Assembly: GCF_019879105.1 (NCBI RefSeq)
Contig: NZ_CP082249.1
Location: 2,418,001 to 2,482,000 of the forward strand
Direction: 5' to 3'
Source: Natrinema sp. SYSU A 869
GTDB taxonomy: Archaea; Halobacteriota; Halobacteria; Halobacteriales; Natrialbaceae
DNA length: 64,000 bases
The position numbers were made by a program, and so were the translations under genes. The notes beneath the pieces are model-generated. The model searched no databases, was not told the origin of the DNA, and saw only the letters and a list, made by a program, of their open reading frames with translations. Position 1 is the first letter of the stretch. Every line of letters begins with the position of its first letter. Shown here in pieces: positions 9,848 through 20,071 of the stretch.

Positions 9848-11073
9848 TCACAGCACGCCGAACCCGAACTCCGCCATCCCGAAGACCGGGCCCCACAGGA
9901 AGTGGAGCGCGACGCCGACGACGACGGCGGGCAGGAAGTTGTAGATCGTCGCGACGATCGCCGCCTTGGCGTCGACGGCCAGCAGCGGGAACAGGGCGTC
10001 GCCATCCTGGGCGATCGCGTTGGCCGACAGCGCCGAAAAGGGCAGGCCGCCCTCGGCGTAGACGCTTGCCAGCAGGATCTGGGGGCCACAGCCGGGGATC
10101 AGGCCGACGACCGCGCCGCCGATCGGGGCGAGTACGCCCGCTGTTGCCGCGAGGGTCGCGACGTTCACCCCGCTGAGGAGGACGACGTACTCGTAGACGA
10201 GAAAAGCCACGAGCACCCAGACGGTGACGAAACTGGTCTCCATCGCCGCGTGGGTGAGCGTATCGTACACCGATCCGAAGGAGTCTCGAGCGCGGGCGAT
10301 CTCCCCTCGCCGACGTAGTGACGGCCGACCGCGTAGAGGTACAGCGATAGCACCGCGCCGACGATGCCGGTGATCGTAAACAGCCCGTCGAAGCCGAGGT
10401 CAGCGGCCAGCGCGACCTCGGGGCCGCCGCGGAGCAGGTAGAGGCTGCCGAGGACAAGTCCTGCGACGGCGGTGACCCACCACACAACGTGTGCGAGGTG
10501 CGAGAGCGGGGTGAGCACTCGAGAGTGGTGATCCGGGCCGGTCTCGTGAGCGTGTGTCGGAGCCGGGCCGCCGTAGTCGTGGGCCGGGTTCGGCCCGACC
10601 CCGCCGTTGACGACAGTGCCGCCGTCGGGCGTCGCGGCGGGCGAGAGCTGCGCGACGGCGGCGTCGACGCGGGAGACACCCAGCCCGACCGAGTCGACGA
10701 GGTAGCCGGTCGCGACCGAGGCTGCGAAGGCGATGGCGTAAGCATACAGCGCGGCTTCGGGCGCGAGCGCGAGGATGACGAAGGCCGAATCGCCGGCGGT
10801 TGCACCCAGTGTCGCGACCACGGTCCCGAAACTGACCGTGCCGCGGACGTACAGCGGCATCACCACGATCGCACCGCCACAGCCGGGCGTCAGCCCGAGC
10901 AGGCCGCCGAATAGTACCTGCAGACGCTCGTTGCCCTCGATCGCCCCGATTACCGCACCGTCGGTCCAGTACTGGAGCAGTCCGAACGCCAGTACCGTGA
11001 CGGCGACGAACGCGCTCACCTGTACGTAGCCGTCTCGCAGCGACTCGAGGAGGACCGTGAAGAGTTCGTTCAA
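9848..11073 (-). pseudogene. ArsP_2-type putative heavy-metal/manganese exporter, frameshifted
   Basis: Two overlapping frames together give one protein of about 410 residues with about ten membrane helices. Each half carries a matching motif, 'GLTPGCGGA' in the first and 'GLIPGCGPQ' in the second, the signature of the ArsP_2 family (putative 10-TM metal exporters). A His-rich cytosolic loop ('HDYGGPAPTHAHETGPDHH') lies between the halves. The frame breaks at a C4 run at 10303-10306; one extra base would join '...HYVGEG' to 'IARARDSFGSVYDTL' without a gap. The break could be a real mutation or a sequencing error. A palindromic operator lies upstream. Confidence 0.75.
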
Positions 11074-11112
11074 GGGGCGTCACCCGGGGATTGGGACCGG
11101 CCGAACCGAAGA

Positions 11113-11126
11113 TTAGACATCTCTAA
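11113..11126. promoter_or_regulatory. Palindromic candidate operator upstream of the exporter
   Basis: TTAGA-CATC-TCTAA is a perfect 5-bp inverted repeat 40 bp before the exporter start at 11073. On the minus strand it adjoins an AT-rich TATA-like stretch (CTATTTTTAG). The placement at the core promoter suits a repressor. DtxR/MntR/SirR-type metalloregulators of haloarchaea bind short palindromes of similar size, so metal-dependent repression is a reasonable inference, not a demonstration. Confidence 0.4.
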
Positions 11127-11339
11127 AAATAGGATTAGCACCATTGGGTAAATATCTGCTGGTGGCGACAATCTGGAACCGAATCGGGGCAGAGCGGTCG
11201 TCCGAAGGGAACCGTAAGCGGGAGACCGAGTCCTGACACTACAGTCCCGACGGCAGGGGGCTCGAGCAAAACGGACTGAGCAGGTCCTCCGCGGGCTCGC
11301 TCGAGCCGGAATCGTCGCAAAGCGGAGGTCCGCCCGTCG

Positions 11340-12656
11340 CTACTCGTGATCGTCTCGCAGGTGTTCGATCGCGTGAAGTTCGACCACCGGGAAGATCTTG
11401 GCCACGGTGAGGAAGAGGAGCGTCACCATCCCGATGGTCCCGATGATCGACAGGAGTTCGATCAGACTCGGGACGTAGCGGCCAGGCGTCGCGTGGTAGA
11501 TGTCGAAGGTAGGGTGAAGGAACCCCTCGACGACGAACAGCACCTTCTCCATGATCGTCGCAGTGAGGACAGCGAGGCCGGAGACGACGGCCCGCTTCTT
11601 GGTGAACAGGGTCGGCCGGATCGACTGGGCGAAGATGTACGACAGCGTCAGGAAGACCAGCGACATCGAGGTGAGGTAGATCGGGTTGGTGGCTCTGGCG
11701 ACGGCGGCGTGGGTCAGGTCGACTGGGGCCACGAACAGCCCGGTGATGTTCTGCTGGAGCTGTAGCCACAGGAAGAGTAGACAGAAGAAGCCCAGCCATA
11801 GGAGCAACCCGCGGAAGATGTCGTCGGTGAAGATGTGGTCCCAGTCGTAGGCGTGCCGGAACGAATAGGCGAGGATGATCACGCCGCTGATAGCCGAGGT
11901 GAGCGCGATGGTGAGGAACTGCGGCCCCTGGACGCCGCCGAACCAGGTCGGCATCGTCGGGAGCACCGAAAACAGCCACGGAATGACCCCGCCGTGGAGC
12001 AACAGTGGAGCCATGATGATGATCGCCAGCGCAAGCCACCAGACCATCCGCTCGACGACGCGGTCCTCCGTCTCGGTGTAGCCGATCGTCATGGCGCTGT
12101 ACAGCGGACCGAGGCGGTCCGGTAACTGATCGCGCAGTCGGCTGATGTCATAGCGCAGCGTCAGTGAGAGGTAGGTCGCCGTCAGCACGAAGTAGGCCGT
12201 GATGACGGTCACGTCCCACACCAGCGGCGAGGCGTGAACCGTGACGTGATAGTGGCTGATGACGCTCGTGACCATCCGATCCGGCCGCCCGAGGTGGACG
12301 ATGATGTAAAAGCCCGCCGCGGAGAGTCCGCCGATGGTCAGCAACTCGGCGAGTCGCGCCACGGGCATGTACCGGTCCATCCCGAGGAGTCTGACCGCCG
12401 CTGAGAGGATGATCCCGCCGTGGGCGATACCCACCCACCAGATGAACGCACCGATGTACACGCCCCAGGTCGCGCCGCCGCCGCTGCCCCAGTCACCGAG
12501 GGCAGTAACGGCTAACCCTTGCTGCAGTTGGTAGGCCCAGCCGATCAGGAAGGCGACGAACGCCAACCCTGCCACCCCAACCAGGATGAAGTACGTTTTC
12601 GACACTGCTCCGATCGGCCGCAAGATGTCGGCCTCACTCGGCGTTTTCGTCCCCAT
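11340..12656 (-). CDS. NrfD/PsrC-like polytopic membrane protein of an oxidoreductase complex
   Basis: 438 residues with about ten hydrophobic helices. Landmarks are 'WWVGIAHGGIILSAAVRLL', 'HLGRPDRM' and 'WDVTVITAYF', typical of the NrfD (polysulfide reductase C/ molybdopterin-complex) membrane anchor that exchanges electrons with quinone. Long family members of this kind also occur in alternative complex III. No partner iron-sulfur or catalytic subunit is adjacent, so the complex is unknown. The start is the ATG at 12656 ('MGTKTPSEADILRPIG'); the longer upstream frame adds only ten residues. Confidence 0.85.
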   Translation of the reverse strand: MGTKTPSEADILRPIGAVSKTYFILVGVAGLAFVAFLIGWAYQLQQGLAVTALGDWGSGGGATWGVYIGAFIWWVGIAHGGIILSAAVRLLGMDRYMPVARLAELLTIGGLSAAGFYIIVHLGRPDRMVTSVISHYHVTVHASPLVWDVTVITAYFVLTATYLSLTLRYDISRLRDQLPDRLGPLYSAMTIGYTETEDRVVERMVWWLALAIIIMAPLLLHGGVIPWLFSVLPTMPTWFGGVQGPQFLTIALTSAISGVIILAYSFRHAYDWDHIFTDDIFRGLLLWLGFFCLLFLWLQLQQNITGLFVAPVDLTHAAVARATNPIYLTSMSLVFLTLSYIFAQSIRPTLFTKKRAVVSGLAVLTATIMEKVLFVVEGFLHPTFDIYHATPGRYVPSLIELLSIIGTIGMVTLLFLTVAKIFPVVELHAIEHLRDDHE

Positions 12657-12784
12657 CGTGCTACAGTGCAACTCACCGGCCGTCAACTTGCGTCCGCGCT
12701 ATGAATTTGCAAGGTCAAGGTCGTTCGACGGTCGATCGCTTGCACTCGAGTATACCGACTTTCACCGAGCAGTGGCGTGTCGGG

Positions 12785-13267
12785 TCACAACTCGAGCGTG
12801 TAGACCACTTCCCGTCGCTGCTCGCCGCCGATCTCGACGTCGTCCTCGTCGGTCGGTTCGAACCCGTGGCCCTCATAGAACTCCCGACCGCCGTCGTTCG
12901 ACGCGAGGTCGATCGCACGCATCCGCTCCATGTTGAAGTCCTGCAGGTCCTCGCGTAAGTGCTCGTATAGTGCCGTCCCGATCCCCTCGCCCTGGTGGTC
13001 GGGGTGGACGGACATGCGGAGCACGTCGCCCTCGTCTTCGGCGACGACGCCGTGGGTGAAGCCGACGATTTCGCCGTCGCGCTCCGCGACGAGGAAGGCG
13101 GTTCCCGGTTTCGACAGCGCCGTCTCGAGGGCTTCGTCGCCGTACCACTCGTCGATCGTCCGGTCGATGGTCTCAGCGTCGAGCTCGTCGTAGGTGTCGT
13201 GCCACGTCTCGCGGGCGACGGTCCTGATGCGCTCGCGGTCCTCGAGGGTAGCCGGTCTGATCTCCAT
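12785..13267 (-). CDS. GNAT family N-acetyltransferase
   Basis: 160 residues starting MEIRPATLEDRERIR. The acetyl-CoA binding motif A is clear ('LRMSVHPDHQGEGIGTALYEHL', with the QxxGxG/A loop), followed by 'GREFYEGHGFEPTDE'. The enzyme would transfer an acetyl group to an amine; the substrate is not predictable. A close paralogue lies directly upstream on the same strand, with matching 'TWHDTY.EL' and 'VVYTLEL'-type ends, so the two are a tandem duplication. Confidence 0.9.
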   Translation of the reverse strand: MEIRPATLEDRERIRTVARETWHDTYDELDAETIDRTIDEWYGDEALETALSKPGTAFLVAERDGEIVGFTHGVVAEDEGDVLRMSVHPDHQGEGIGTALYEHLREDLQDFNMERMRAIDLASNDGGREFYEGHGFEPTDEDDVEIGGEQRREVVYTLEL

Positions 13268-13344
13268 ACCGCAAGCTACGATAGCGAGTAACAAAGCTTT
13301 TCCACCGTCTCAGTGAGGCCCGGCCGGTCTCCGGTAGGCGCGGC

Positions 13345-13821
13345 CTACAGTTCGAGCGTATAGACCGCTTCGGGGTAGTACTCACCGTCGATCTCGACCT
13401 CGCCCTCGTCGGTCTGCTCGAAGCCCAGCCCTTCGTAGAAGGCGCGGCTGGCGTCGTTGAACGCGAAGTCGAACGAGCGGACGCGCTCGGCGTTGGCCGC
13501 CTCGAGTTCCGCCATCAGCCGCCCGTGGAGCGCCGAACCGATCCCCTCGCCCTGCTGTTCGGGGTGGACGTACATCCGGAGAATGTCGGCGGTCTCGCCC
13601 TGCGCGACCGCGTGTGTGAAGCCGACGACCGTCCCCTCATCCTCGGCGACGAGGACGATGGTCCCGGGGGCCTCGAGCGGCATCGAGTCGTCGGTGTACC
13701 AGTTGTCGACGGTCCGGTCGATCACGGCTGCCTCGAGTTCATTGTAGGTGTCGTGCCAGGTGGCGCGAGCGACGGCCGTGATCGCCTTGAAGTCGTCGGC
13801 TGTCGCAGATCGAACGTTCAT
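13345..13821 (-). CDS. GNAT family N-acetyltransferase (paralogue of the next gene)
   Basis: 158 residues starting MNVRSATADDFKAI. Motif A reads 'LRMYVHPEQQGEGIGSALHGRL' and the C-terminus 'RAFYEGLGFEQTDEGEVEIDGEYY'. It parallels the GNAT at 12785-13267 over the whole length, including a shared 'ATWHDTYNELE' N-terminal segment and final 'AVYTLEL'. The two genes are 77 bp apart on the same strand. Substrate unknown. Confidence 0.9.
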   Translation of the reverse strand: MNVRSATADDFKAITAVARATWHDTYNELEAAVIDRTVDNWYTDDSMPLEAPGTIVLVAEDEGTVVGFTHAVAQGETADILRMYVHPEQQGEGIGSALHGRLMAELEAANAERVRSFDFAFNDASRAFYEGLGFEQTDEGEVEIDGEYYPEAVYTLEL

Positions 13822-13977
13822 ACCTCATTATTGAACGTGATGCATAAATAACTCGCTGACACGAGGTCGAGGAATCCGACGGCGAGCGGTATTCGAGCGG
13901 CCGGGCGAGCGGGTCGTCCGGAGCGGCCCCGAAGTTGGGTCCCTCGACCCCTCCCCTCGCGAACATCGGACCCTCGT

Positions 13978-14274
13978 TCACTCCCGAACGTCGAATCCCC
14001 GCTCGCGAAGGAGGTCAGGCACCCGATCCCGGTGGTCGCCCTGCAGTTCGATCCGGCCCTCGTCGACGGTCCCGCCCGTTCCCATCGAACTCTTGAGGTC
14101 AGACGCAATCGATTTGATCTCGTCCGACTCGAGGTCGAAGCCCTCGACGATCGTCACCGGCTTGTCGTACCGACGACTCTCCGTCCGGACCGACAGGACT
14201 TGTTGGGAGGTCTCGAGGTCGCCCTGGCTGTCGAGTTCGTCGAGCAGGTCGTCGAGGTCGTCGTCGTTTGACAT
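13978..14274 (-). CDS. Translation initiation factor aIF1 (SUI1 family)
   Basis: 98 residues with an acidic, Asp/Leu-rich N-terminal tail and the SUI1 core: 'YDKPVTIVEGFDL', 'SDLKSSMGTGGTVDEGRIELQGDHRDRVPDLL'. The 'GTGGTV..G.IE.QG' block is the conserved basic surface that meets the small ribosomal subunit. aIF1 helps select the start codon. Length and order are normal for the archaeal factor. Confidence 0.93.
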   Translation of the reverse strand: MSNDDDLDDLLDELDSQGDLETSQQVLSVRTESRRYDKPVTIVEGFDLESDEIKSIASDLKSSMGTGGTVDEGRIELQGDHRDRVPDLLRERGFDVRE

Positions 14275-14358
14275 GCCGTAACATAGGATCGGTACGAGGG
14301 ATAGCCCTGTCCTTGCTTTCGCAACGGTCGGAATACGACGTCCCGCCGGCGGTATCGG

Positions 14359-14958
14359 TCACTCCTCGAGATCGAAATCCAGGACGTCCCCCTCGCTGAC
14401 GCCGTGATCGCTCGTCCACTCGTAACCGACCTCGAGCACGTACTGTCCCCGACCGGGGTAGCGCTGATCGTCTCCGTCCTCGTCCGGACCCGGTGCCGGC
14501 GCGTGATGGATGCCGGTGACCGTTCCGTCTCCGTCGGCGTACACGATGTCGATGCCGAAGTCCATCTCCCGCATGACGAAGGTGCGCTCCTCGACCGACT
14601 CGTAGACGAACAACATACCGCGGTCGGACGGCAGTTCATCAGTGTCACTGAGTCCGAGATACCGGAGGTCGTCCGTGTCGGCAATCGCCGCCGTCACCGT
14701 CCCAAGTTCGTCGCCGTCCGTCGTCACGGCCCGGACCTCGGTCGTCTCGTAGTCCTCGTGAACCGTTTCCGCGACGGCGTCCGTCTCGTTCGCGGTCGAC
14801 TCGTTCGTCGTCTCCGCGTCGTCGCCCGTCGTCTCGTCGGTCGGTTCGACCTGCCCCTGGCTGTTCGCCTCGCCCGAATCGTCCGCGTCGAGACAGCCAG
14901 CGATTGCGACCGCGCCGGAGGCGCCGAGAAGATGTCTCCGGGTTAACTCGTCGTTCAT
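14359..14958 (-). CDS. DUF192 Tat lipoprotein
   Basis: 199 residues. The N-terminus 'TRRHLLGASGAVAIAGC' has the twin arginine and a lipobox ending at Cys22 or so, so the protein should be exported by Tat and lipid-anchored. An acidic Thr/Glu-rich linker follows. The rest is a DUF192 domain ('DLRYLGLSDTDELPSDRGMLFVY', 'FVMREMDFGIDIVYADGDGTV'), a small beta-barrel family of unclear function found in many archaea and bacteria. The gene stands alone. Confidence 0.88.
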   Translation of the reverse strand: MNDELTRRHLLGASGAVAIAGCLDADDSGEANSQGQVEPTDETTGDDAETTNESTANETDAVAETVHEDYETTEVRAVTTDGDELGTVTAAIADTDDLRYLGLSDTDELPSDRGMLFVYESVEERTFVMREMDFGIDIVYADGDGTVTGIHHAPAPGPDEDGDDQRYPGRGQYVLEVGYEWTSDHGVSEGDVLDFDLEE

Positions 14959-15063
14959 ATCTGTGCCACCAACGATGTAGAATAAGTCACTTCTGTACGC
15001 TCGAGTGAATGAGCCGTTCGGATGGAAGTAACGGTCGACGTCTGTGTCGCCATCGAAAACGCG

Positions 15064-16881
15064 TTAGAGTCGTGATTTGATCGTCTCCGCCGTCTTCTCG
15101 CCGATCCCCTCGATGCTCCGGAGGTCCTCGAGGCTCGCCTCGCGGACGTTCGTGACGCTGCCGAAGCGGCCAAGCAGTCGCTTTCGCGTCTCGGGGCCGA
15201 TCCCCTGTACGTCGTCTAACACCGTCTTAACCTCATCGCGGACGGTCTGGTGGTACTGCACCGCAAAACGGTGGGCCTCGTCGCGCACGCGTTGGAGGAG
15301 ATGCAAGTGCGGCGCATCACTGGGCCACGAGAACGTCCGGTCGGGCGTGACCACGCGCTCCTCAGCCTTCGCCAGCGCGACCGCCGGCACGTCCCAGCCG
15401 ACCGCGGACAGCGCGTCGCGGGCGGCCTCGAGTTGGCCCTCGCCACCGTCGATCAGCAACAGATCAGGGTTGGGCCGGTCGTCTCGATCTTCGACGGCGC
15501 GGCGCGCGCGCCACTCGAGTAAGGCCCGCATGTTGTCGTAGTCGTCGTTCTGGTCGGTGAGCTTTTTCCGCCGATAGTCTGCTTTCTCGGCGCTGCCGTC
15601 AACGAAGGTGACATCGCTGCCGACTGCTGCTTTCCCCTGCGCGTGGCTCACGTCGAATCCCTCGATCCGCCGGGCCGACTCGATCTCGAGGGCGTCGGCG
15701 AGCATGCCACACTCGTCGCGCCGACCGACGTTGCGCCGGGCGTTCTTCAGGGCGAGTTCGACGAGTTTGGCTTCCCGACCCGCGCCCGGGACGCGGACGG
15801 AGACGCCCTCGGCCTCGAGCCAGGCGGCGACCTCTTCGCCGCCGTGGCGTTCAGGTAACAGGAGGGCGTCGGGGAGGTCGCGTTCGGCGTAGTACTGGAC
15901 GATGAAGGCGGCGAGGACGCTGGGGACGCCGTCCGTCTCGCCGGCGATGCCGTCCCCCGCGGAGCCGGGTGCCTCGAGCGTGTGTCGGTCCCGGTCGACC
16001 AGTTTGCCGTCCTCCGCACGCAGCCGGGCGACGGTCGCGTCCTCGCCCTCGATGGCGACACCGAGGACGTCGACGCCCCGCTCGTCGCCGATCGACTGGA
16101 CCGCCTCGCCGCCCTCGCCGTGGAAGGCCTCGACGGTCTCGAGGCGGTCCCGCAGGTTCGCCGCGCGCTCGAAGTTCTGCTCCTCGGCTGCGGCCTCCAT
16201 CTCACGTCGCAGCGGATCGGCGAGGATACCGGTCTCGCCCTCGAGGAAGCGCTCGACCGCGGTAACGTCCTCGCCGTAGCTCTCGAGGTCGATCTCGCGG
16301 GTACAGGGCGCGGTACAGAGCCCCATCTCGTAGTCCAGACACGGCCGGTCGCGGCCCGCGTACTTGTGGTCCGAACAGCCCCGGACGCCGTACGTCTCCC
16401 GGAGCGCCTTCACGACGGTTTCGACCTGTGTCTTGCTGGTATAGGGGCCGAAGACAGTCGGCCCGCTCGAATGGTCCGCGGAACGTCGTTCCGCGCTACT
16501 CGCAGTCGAGTCACCTTGCACCTCGCCGTCCGGATCCCGCGTGATCTCGATCCGCGGGGCGTCGTGGGCCGTCAGCTGCACCATCGGATACGACTTGTCG
16601 TCCTTGAGCCGGACGTTGTAGCGGGGCTGGTGGCGCTTGATCAGGTTCGCCTCGAGCAACAGCGCCTGTGTCTCAGTGTCGGTGACGGCGATCTCGATAT
16701 CGTCGGCGCGATCGACCATCCGGCGAATCCGCGCACTGCGCGGATCGGCATAGGACCGAACACGGTCACGCAGCTCGACCGCTTTTCCGACGTAAAGGGT
16801 GGTATCTCCCTCGCGAAACTGGTAGATCCCCGGCTCGCGAGGCAACGACCCGCCACGCTCACGAACCCCATCGGCGTTCAT
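15064..16881 (-). CDS. uvrC: Excinuclease ABC subunit C
   Basis: 605 residues. The N-terminal GIY-YIG nuclease ('[18 protein letters not shown]', residues 17-34) makes the 3' incision. A Cys-rich linker ('[13 protein letters not shown]'), a UVR domain for UvrB contact ('[18 protein letters not shown]'), the RNase H-like 5' nuclease ('[18 protein letters not shown]', '[10 protein letters not shown]') and two C-terminal helix-hairpin-helix motifs ('[16 protein letters not shown]', '[17 protein letters not shown]') follow in the usual order. A low-complexity Ser/Ala insertion sits at about 125-140. It acts with UvrB encoded in this window. Confidence 0.98.
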   Translation of the reverse strand: MNADGVRERGGSLPREPGIYQFREGDTTLYVGKAVELRDRVRSYADPRSARIRRMVDRADDIEIAVTDTETQALLLEANLIKRHQPRYNVRLKDDKSYPMVQLTAHDAPRIEITRDPDGEVQGDSTASSAERRSADHSSGPTVFGPYTSKTQVETVVKALRETYGVRGCSDHKYAGRDRPCLDYEMGLCTAPCTREIDLESYGEDVTAVERFLEGETGILADPLRREMEAAAEEQNFERAANLRDRLETVEAFHGEGGEAVQSIGDERGVDVLGVAIEGEDATVARLRAEDGKLVDRDRHTLEAPGSAGDGIAGETDGVPSVLAAFIVQYYAERDLPDALLLPERHGGEEVAAWLEAEGVSVRVPGAGREAKLVELALKNARRNVGRRDECGMLADALEIESARRIEGFDVSHAQGKAAVGSDVTFVDGSAEKADYRRKKLTDQNDDYDNMRALLEWRARRAVEDRDDRPNPDLLLIDGGEGQLEAARDALSAVGWDVPAVALAKAEERVVTPDRTFSWPSDAPHLHLLQRVRDEAHRFAVQYHQTVRDEVKTVLDDVQGIGPETRKRLLGRFGSVTNVREASLEDLRSIEGIGEKTAETIKSRL

Positions 16882-16907
16882 CGACCGACCTACGGAGTCA
16901 GGAGGTT

Positions 16908-17600
16908 TCAGCCTGACTCCTCGGCCCCGGCCCGTTCAGCGGTCGGTCCGTTACTGTCGCTCTCGGTCGTCTCCGCGATCACCGTGGCCGATCCCGGTCG
17001 AATCGCCTGCTCGAGATCGGCGACCGTCCCATCATCTAGGTCGGCGTCGCCGATCGGAAGCACGAGGTCGTTTCCACCGCTCACCCGGAGCACGAGCCGC
17101 CGCGAGCGCGATCGCAGATAGGAGCCGACGAGGGCGGCGGCGATCGCGAGCGCGGCGACGCCGATCAGGAGCACGCCCCACTCGACCAGCACGAGGGCGG
17201 TCTCGACGACCCCGAGCGTGATTTCAGAGAGGCGCGTCAGGACGTCCGCCCCCGGAACCGAACTGATGCCCTCGAGGTCGACGCCCGGGACCAGCGTCGC
17301 GACGCTGACGTCCGTCGCTACCTCGAGGACAACGACGCTGACGAACGCGGCGGCGATCCCCGCACAGAGGTGGCTCAATCGCTCGCTCGTCTCGATGGTA
17401 ACGGTCCCGACATTCGGCCGGTCGACACAGCGAAAGTTCCCGTCGCTCGAGCCGGCTGTCAGCGCCAGAACGCGCTGGTTCGTGACGGCGACGGTCGCGT
17501 CCTCGAGGTCCGTACGGTGTTCGACGCGTTCCCCGTCGTGGCACAGTTCGTCGACGTGGTCGCGCCACTGCTCGACACGCTCGCGTCGGGTTTTGGCCAT
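16908..17600 (-). CDS. Membrane protein with N-terminal PH-like region
   Basis: 230 residues. The soluble N-terminus ('[26 protein letters not shown]') looks like the small PH-like beta domain often seen in prokaryotic membrane proteins. Two or three membrane helices follow at about 85-105 and 145-175, then an Arg-rich segment ('[11 protein letters not shown]') and an acidic tail. No family could be named with certainty. It begins 27 bp after uvrC in the transcription sense but its stop precedes uvrC's region; both lie on the minus strand with this gene upstream, so co-transcription is possible. Confidence 0.7.
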   Translation of the reverse strand: MAKTRRERVEQWRDHVDELCHDGERVEHRTDLEDATVAVTNQRVLALTAGSSDGNFRCVDRPNVGTVTIETSERLSHLCAGIAAAFVSVVVLEVATDVSVATLVPGVDLEGISSVPGADVLTRLSEITLGVVETALVLVEWGVLLIGVAALAIAAALVGSYLRSRSRRLVLRVSGGNDLVLPIGDADLDDGTVADLEQAIRPGSATVIAETTESDSNGPTAERAGAEESG

Positions 17601-17725
17601 CGGTAGTCGTCACACCTCCGACGCCAGCCCCCAAGTACGTCGGGGCTCGTTCGAGCGAGTAAGGGCCGCCTTCTCGCGGAATTGACTCGGTACCTTCTCG
17701 GTGCTCGACCGCCAACACGCTGCGT

Positions 17726-17995
17726 ATGAGTGACTCGACGGTCCAGTGCTGGCTAGCCGAACGAACGTTCGACGACCGCAACCTCGTGACGATCGTCTAC
17801 GCGACGCCCGACGGCTCGCGCTACCAGCAACGGGAACGATCCTCGACGTCGCTGCAAACCGGTGCCGCAGTCACCGCAGCCACCGAGATTCCCGACGACG
17901 AACTCGAGCCAGTCTCCGACGAGGAGACCCGGGAGCGCTACGCCCAGGAAGTCGACCGGACCGCCGAACGGTATGACCCTGACGATCCGATATAG
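17726..17995 (+). CDS. Small conserved haloarchaeal protein
   Basis: 89 residues starting MSDSTVQCWLAERTFDDRNLVTIVYATPDG. The N-terminal half is predicted to form beta strands carrying 'LVTIVYATPDGSRYQQRERS'; the second half is acidic ('EIPDDELEPVSDEETRERY'). No catalytic or metal motif is evident and there is one cysteine. It is the type of small protein widespread in haloarchaea, but I cannot assign a function. It precedes the ABC exporter by 125 bp. Confidence 0.65.
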   Translation: MSDSTVQCWLAERTFDDRNLVTIVYATPDGSRYQQRERSSTSLQTGAAVTAATEIPDDELEPVSDEETRERYAQEVDRTAERYDPDDPI

Positions 17996-18120
17996 GCTTT
18001 TATCCACAATCTATAAGAGGGAAATAACGATCCTCCGGCGTCGAAACGGGGTATTTCGGTGCCCTCGCCTATAGCGGTGATGTCACAAACCTTTTCGGGC
18101 AACGCTGCGACCACACAGCT

Positions 18121-19047
18121 ATGCCTGCTATCACAGTCGACAATCTGACCAAATCCTTCGGTCAGACCCTCGCGCTCGACGACCTCTCCTTTCAGGTCGA
18201 AGAGGGCGAAGTGTTCGGCTTCCTTGGTCCCAACGGTGCTGGCAAGTCGACGACGATCAACATCGTTCTCGATTTCGCCCGTCCGACGGCGGGCGAGGTC
18301 AGCGTCCTCGGAATGGACGCCCAGCAACACAGCCGAGCGATACGGCAACGAACTGGCGTCCTCCCCGAAGGCGTGCAACTGTACGACCGCCTGACCGCCC
18401 GCCAACACCTCGAGTTCGCCATCGAGTCCAAACACGCCGACGCTGACCCCGAACGGCTGCTCGAGCGAGTCGGCCTCGTCGACGCGATCGACAAGAAAGC
18501 CGGCGGCTACTCGAAGGGGATGGCCCAGCGACTCATGCTCGCGATGTCGCTAGTCGGCGAACCCGACCTGCTGATCTTAGACGAGCCCTCCACCGGCCTC
18601 GACCCCAACGGGGCCCGCGAGATGCGCGACATCGTCCGCGAGGAGAACGAACGCGGCGCGACCGTCTTCTTCTCGAGTCACATCATGGAGCAGGTCGAGG
18701 CGGTCTGTGACCGCGTCGGCATTCTGCGCGACGGCGAGATGGTCGCCGTTGACTCCGTCGAAGGGCTGCGCGACTCCGTTGAGGGCGGCACAACGCTGCG
18801 CGTCACTGTCGACCGGATCGACGACGACGCCATGCAGGCGATCCGCTCGCTGCCCGACGTCAGCGACGCCACCGTCGAGGATCAGAACCCGCCGACGATC
18901 ATCGTCACGGTCGACGGCTCGAAGACCGCCGTTCTCTCTGCACTCGAGGACCACGGCATCGAGGTGCAGGACTTCTCCACCACCGAGGCGTCGCTCGATG
19001 ACGTCTTCCAGTCGTACACGACGGACGCGGAGGTGCACGCGCGATGA
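18121..19047 (+). CDS. ABC exporter ATP-binding protein
   Basis: 308 residues. Walker A GPNGAGKST is at 36-44, the signature reads 'YSKGMAQRL', Walker B 'LLILDEP', and the H-loop 'FFSSHIMEQV'. A C-terminal extension of about 90 residues is usual for ABC-2 type exporters of drugs, lipids or antibiotics. It overlaps the permease gene by 4 bp (ATGA), so the two are translationally coupled and should form one transporter. The substrate is unknown. Confidence 0.95.
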   Translation: MPAITVDNLTKSFGQTLALDDLSFQVEEGEVFGFLGPNGAGKSTTINIVLDFARPTAGEVSVLGMDAQQHSRAIRQRTGVLPEGVQLYDRLTARQHLEFAIESKHADADPERLLERVGLVDAIDKKAGGYSKGMAQRLMLAMSLVGEPDLLILDEPSTGLDPNGAREMRDIVREENERGATVFFSSHIMEQVEAVCDRVGILRDGEMVAVDSVEGLRDSVEGGTTLRVTVDRIDDDAMQAIRSLPDVSDATVEDQNPPTIIVTVDGSKTAVLSALEDHGIEVQDFSTTEASLDDVFQSYTTDAEVHAR

Positions 19048-20003
19048 GCTCCGAGACCGGAACCGGCACCGACGCGACGGCTGCGAGCGGCTCGGCGTCG
19101 AGTTCGATCAATCTCGAGAGCGTGCGTGCGGTCGCGAAGAAGGACTTTCAGGACTCGATCAGGTCGTGGCTGTTCTGGGGACTGAGCGTGTTCTTCTTCA
19201 CGCTGATGGCGATGCTGGCGGGCTTTCTCTCGTGGGCGAGTCCGAACGAATTCACGACGATCAGCTTCATCTCCCTCGTCAGTCAGGTATGTAAGCTCGT
19301 CATCCCGCTGATCGCGCTCATACTCGGCTGGAAGTCCATCGCCGGCGAGCGCGAGACGGGGAGCATCAAAGTCTTACTGTCGCTGCCCCACTCCCGGAAG
19401 GACGTCCTCGTGGGCAAGCTGCTGGGCCGGACGGCCGTGCTCTCGCTGTCGCTCGGCATCGGCTTCCTCATCGGGATGTTCGCCGTCGCGTTCGCCGTCA
19501 CCGAGTTCTCCTTCCCCGCGTACATCGCCTTCCTGGCGATGACGATCGTCTACGGACTCGCGTACATGGCCATCGCCGTTTCGCTCTCCTCGGTGACGCG
19601 ATCGACGACGATGGCCGGTGCGGCGATGTTCGGCGTCTTCGTCCTCTTCTATATCGTCTGGAACTCGCTTCGGCGCGGGCTCACCATCCTGATGAACAGG
19701 GGACACATCGAGGGCGTCTCCTACACGACAACGAACTTCGCCGGACAGCAAGTCGAACCGGAACGATTGCCCGACTGGGCCCTCTTCATCGATATGATCG
19801 ATCCGGGGAACGCGTATCAGAACACCATCACGCTGTTCAGTGGCCTCTCGGGCGAGAACATCGGGACGACGTTCAACGAGGCCGCTTTCCCCAACGGACT
19901 CCCGTTCTATCTGCAAGACTGGTTCTCCCTCGTCATCCTGCTGTTCTGGATCACCGTGCCGATCGCCATCGCCCTCTATCGATTCGACCGCGTCGACATC
20001 TGA
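19044..20003 (+). CDS. ABC-2 type permease
   Basis: 319 residues with an acidic/Ser-rich start, an amphipathic stretch ('VRAVAKKDFQDSIRSW') and six hydrophobic helices. The motif 'LGWKSIAGERETGSIKVLLSLPHSRKDVLVGK' is the conserved cytosolic loop of ABC-2 permeases (NosY-like). It overlaps the ATPase gene by 4 bp and is its membrane partner. An extracytosolic domain lies between helices 5 and 6 (about 215-285). Confidence 0.92.
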   Translation: MSSETGTGTDATAASGSASSSINLESVRAVAKKDFQDSIRSWLFWGLSVFFFTLMAMLAGFLSWASPNEFTTISFISLVSQVCKLVIPLIALILGWKSIAGERETGSIKVLLSLPHSRKDVLVGKLLGRTAVLSLSLGIGFLIGMFAVAFAVTEFSFPAYIAFLAMTIVYGLAYMAIAVSLSSVTRSTTMAGAAMFGVFVLFYIVWNSLRRGLTILMNRGHIEGVSYTTTNFAGQQVEPERLPDWALFIDMIDPGNAYQNTITLFSGLSGENIGTTFNEAAFPNGLPFYLQDWFSLVILLFWITVPIAIALYRFDRVDI

Positions 20004-20071
20004 TCGCGGACCGTTCCGGTTCGACTGCTGCAAGCGGCGTTCGATCGGGAACTCGTTTTATCGCACCAGCC

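Noticed and set aside
15982-17121. Long plus-strand frame (379 codons) across uvrC
   Set aside because: It is the antisense of uvrC, whose translation carries all UvrC domains; the antisense protein has no recognisable motif. GC-rich haloarchaeal genes routinely open such frames.
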